From positions 62,001 through 126,000 of the forward strand of contig JARKQY010000048.1 of assembly GCA_029974635.1 (NCBI GenBank): a DNA stretch of 64,000 nucleotides, written 5' to 3'. Shown one piece after another: positions 63,147 to 64,000 of the stretch. The translations under genes and the position numbers were made by a program. Within the stretch, counting starts at the first letter, position 1, and each line of letters opens with the position of its first letter. The notes under the pieces were generated by a model. The model ran no database searches, was not told where the DNA came from, and saw nothing but the letters and a program-made list of their open reading frames with translations. Source of the DNA: Bacillota bacterium (GTDB lineage: Bacteria > Bacillota > UBA4882 > UBA8346).

Positions 63147-63727
63147 CACCAGATCACCCCCGGTTTCCAAGCTCCGGGATTCGGGTTCGGCGTCCCGGTA
63201 TAAGGCCGGTACAGCATCGGACACAAGTCCACATGGACGAATTTATAATCATAGCTGACATACCCCGTCCGCGCCTCCGGGAAACCCAACTCCCGGCTCA
63301 CTCTCCGGATAAAGGCCGCCAATTCCTTCGCTCCAAATCCCTTGGGCAGCCTCAAATCCATCGCCGCCCCTGTCTCATGGGGCGAATGCCCCGGCCTGGC
63401 GACTTTGCCGCTGGGCCTTCCGCCATTCGCCCGCAAATCCGCCTCATAAAGCGCCCGTTGATACTCCGGCGACCGGTAGCCGGAATTGACCATAATCGGA
63501 GTATCCCCGCCCCGTATCAGGGAGATCCCGGCCCGCACCGTTTCAAATAACGTGATTAACGGCTGATAAATCACCACCGCTCCGGTATCATGCTGCGCGA
63601 ACCCCAAAGTGCGCGCCCGGTTCTCAAACTGCGGCAAATGCTCGGAGATATAAAATTTCCCTTTCTCAAACAAAAAAGGGACTTCGCATTTAGTCCCATC
63701 CCGCCGAATCAATGTATAAGTACCCAT
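63146..63727 (-). CDS. Phage endolysin, peptidase M15 family
   Basis: 193 residues. The M15-type (D-Ala-D-Ala carboxypeptidase-like) zinc peptidase pattern is seen in NSGYRSPEYQRALYEADLR, SPHETGAAMDLRLPKGFG and YKFVHVDLCP: H and D of SPHETGAAMD and H of FVHVD are likely zinc ligands. Ribosome site GGGAGGTTAAT. Coupled to the holin-like gene, it is the lytic enzyme. It lacks a signal peptide, as holin-dependent endolysins do. Confidence 0.8.
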   Translation of the reverse strand: MGTYTLIRRDGTKCEVPFLFEKGKFYISEHLPQFENRARTLGFAQHDTGAVVIYQPLITLFETVRAGISLIRGGDTPIMVNSGYRSPEYQRALYEADLRANGGRPSGKVARPGHSPHETGAAMDLRLPKGFGAKELAAFIRRVSRELGFPEARTGYVSYDYKFVHVDLCPMLYRPYTGTPNPNPGAWKPGVIW

Positions 63728-63740
63728 ATTAACCTCCCGC

Positions 63741-63905
63741 TCATTTTTTCAATAACAACACAATCAAGTTCACAATCACCCCGCCCAAAGTGGCCATCAA
63801 CGTATTTTGAAACACATCCAGTTTCTTAATGAGTCCATCCTGCGTCTTTTCCATGTTATCCACCCTTTCTTTTAATACTCCCACTTCCACTTCCAACTCA
63901 CCCAT
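63741..63905 (-). CDS. XhlA-like small phage membrane protein
   Basis: 54 residues: GELEVEVGVLKERVDNMEKT then QDGLIKKLDVFQNTLMATLG and a final helix GVIVNLIVLLLKK. Coiled coil plus one C-terminal membrane segment is typical of XhlA, a holin partner. ATG after AAGGGGGTGATGGTA. 13 bp upstream of the endolysin. Confidence 0.75.
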   Translation of the reverse strand: MGELEVEVGVLKERVDNMEKTQDGLIKKLDVFQNTLMATLGGVIVNLIVLLLKK

Positions 63906-63926
63906 TACCATCACCCCCTTAAAAAA

Positions 63927-64000
63927 TCAATCTCTTTTGGATATCTCACCATAAAACTCCCGCCTAAAATCCCCCAAGGAAGCAGCCAAACTGATTGCCA
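63927..64000 (-). CDS. Partial gene at the right edge (probable phage protein)
   Basis: The C-terminal AISLAASLGDFRREFYGEIS then KRD and a TGA at 63927. Same strand and 21 bp upstream of the XhlA-like gene. Too short to name; its place suggests a phage tail or structural protein. Confidence 0.4.
   Translation of the reverse strand, partial: AISLAASLGDFRREFYGEISKRD

Overview
The window reads as the chromosome of a spore-forming member of the Bacillota (Firmicutes). The signs are AGGAGG-type ribosome binding sites, frequent TTG and GTG starts, collagen-like exosporium-type proteins, SymE, VapBC and OhrR families, and a moderate G+C content. One operon encodes a predicted outer-membrane beta-barrel with a LolA-like protein and an MMPL/RND exporter. 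That would fit one of the lineages with two membranes, but this is inference; no 16S gene or LPS gene is present.

Layout. 1-900: a metal ABC transporter whose ATPase carries an in-frame stop. 1.3-3.9 kb: MerR regulator divergent from an aldo/keto reductase and an iron alcohol dehydrogenase. 4-8.2 kb: nickel cluster (SAM methyltransferase, hypA, SDR-nikR, nikMN permease) with a clear NikR-type operator at the nikMN promoter. 8.5-10.4 kb: two convergent exosporium-type surface proteins. 10.6-15.6 kb: TetR regulator and a LolA-like/barrel/MMPL operon that share a 25-bp operator. 15.6-16.6 kb: two decayed dehydrogenase genes. 16.8-20.4 kb: TetR and a polar amino-acid ABC transporter. 20.7-25.9 kb: AraC regulator, histone-deacetylase-like hydrolase with hydantoinase/oxoprolinase subunit, second AraC regulator. 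26.4-32.1 kb: a 1,695-residue Ser/Thr kinase/ATPase/TPR/GAF/histidine kinase and its response regulator. 32.4-38.2 kb: secreted C25 peptidase, hyuA fragment, flavodoxin-like protein, nitroreductase, TetR. 38.8-49.9 kb: a repeat protein, ferritin-like protein with two membrane proteins, OhrR/glutathione peroxidase, Ntn hydrolase lipoprotein, VapBC, TetR with an ABC exporter, and a secreted protein.

50.4-62.3 kb is a defence island: XRE/SymE, an Rpn nuclease remnant, a SEFIR-domain protein, a restriction-modification pair in which a Vsr nickase is fused to a C5 methyltransferase, a short RadC, XRE with twin operators, a Gabija-type pair (gajA/gajB) and an adjacent dNTP triphosphohydrolase. From 62.7 kb to the right edge there is a phage-type lysis cassette (holin-like, M15 peptidase, XhlA-like), the likely edge of a prophage.

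The window also holds many relics: a ~583-bp copy of the 5' end of hyuA 11 kb away, an AraC fragment, an MMPL fragment, HEPN, SymE and SDR remnants, and a large nested hairpin at 48.7 kb. The strongest candidates for new biology are the Vsr-methyltransferase/DUF4928/SEFIR set, the Gabija-dGTPase association, the NikR-controlled stand-alone NikMN, and the nested hairpin near SymE debris. All family calls are from motif recognition without database searches.
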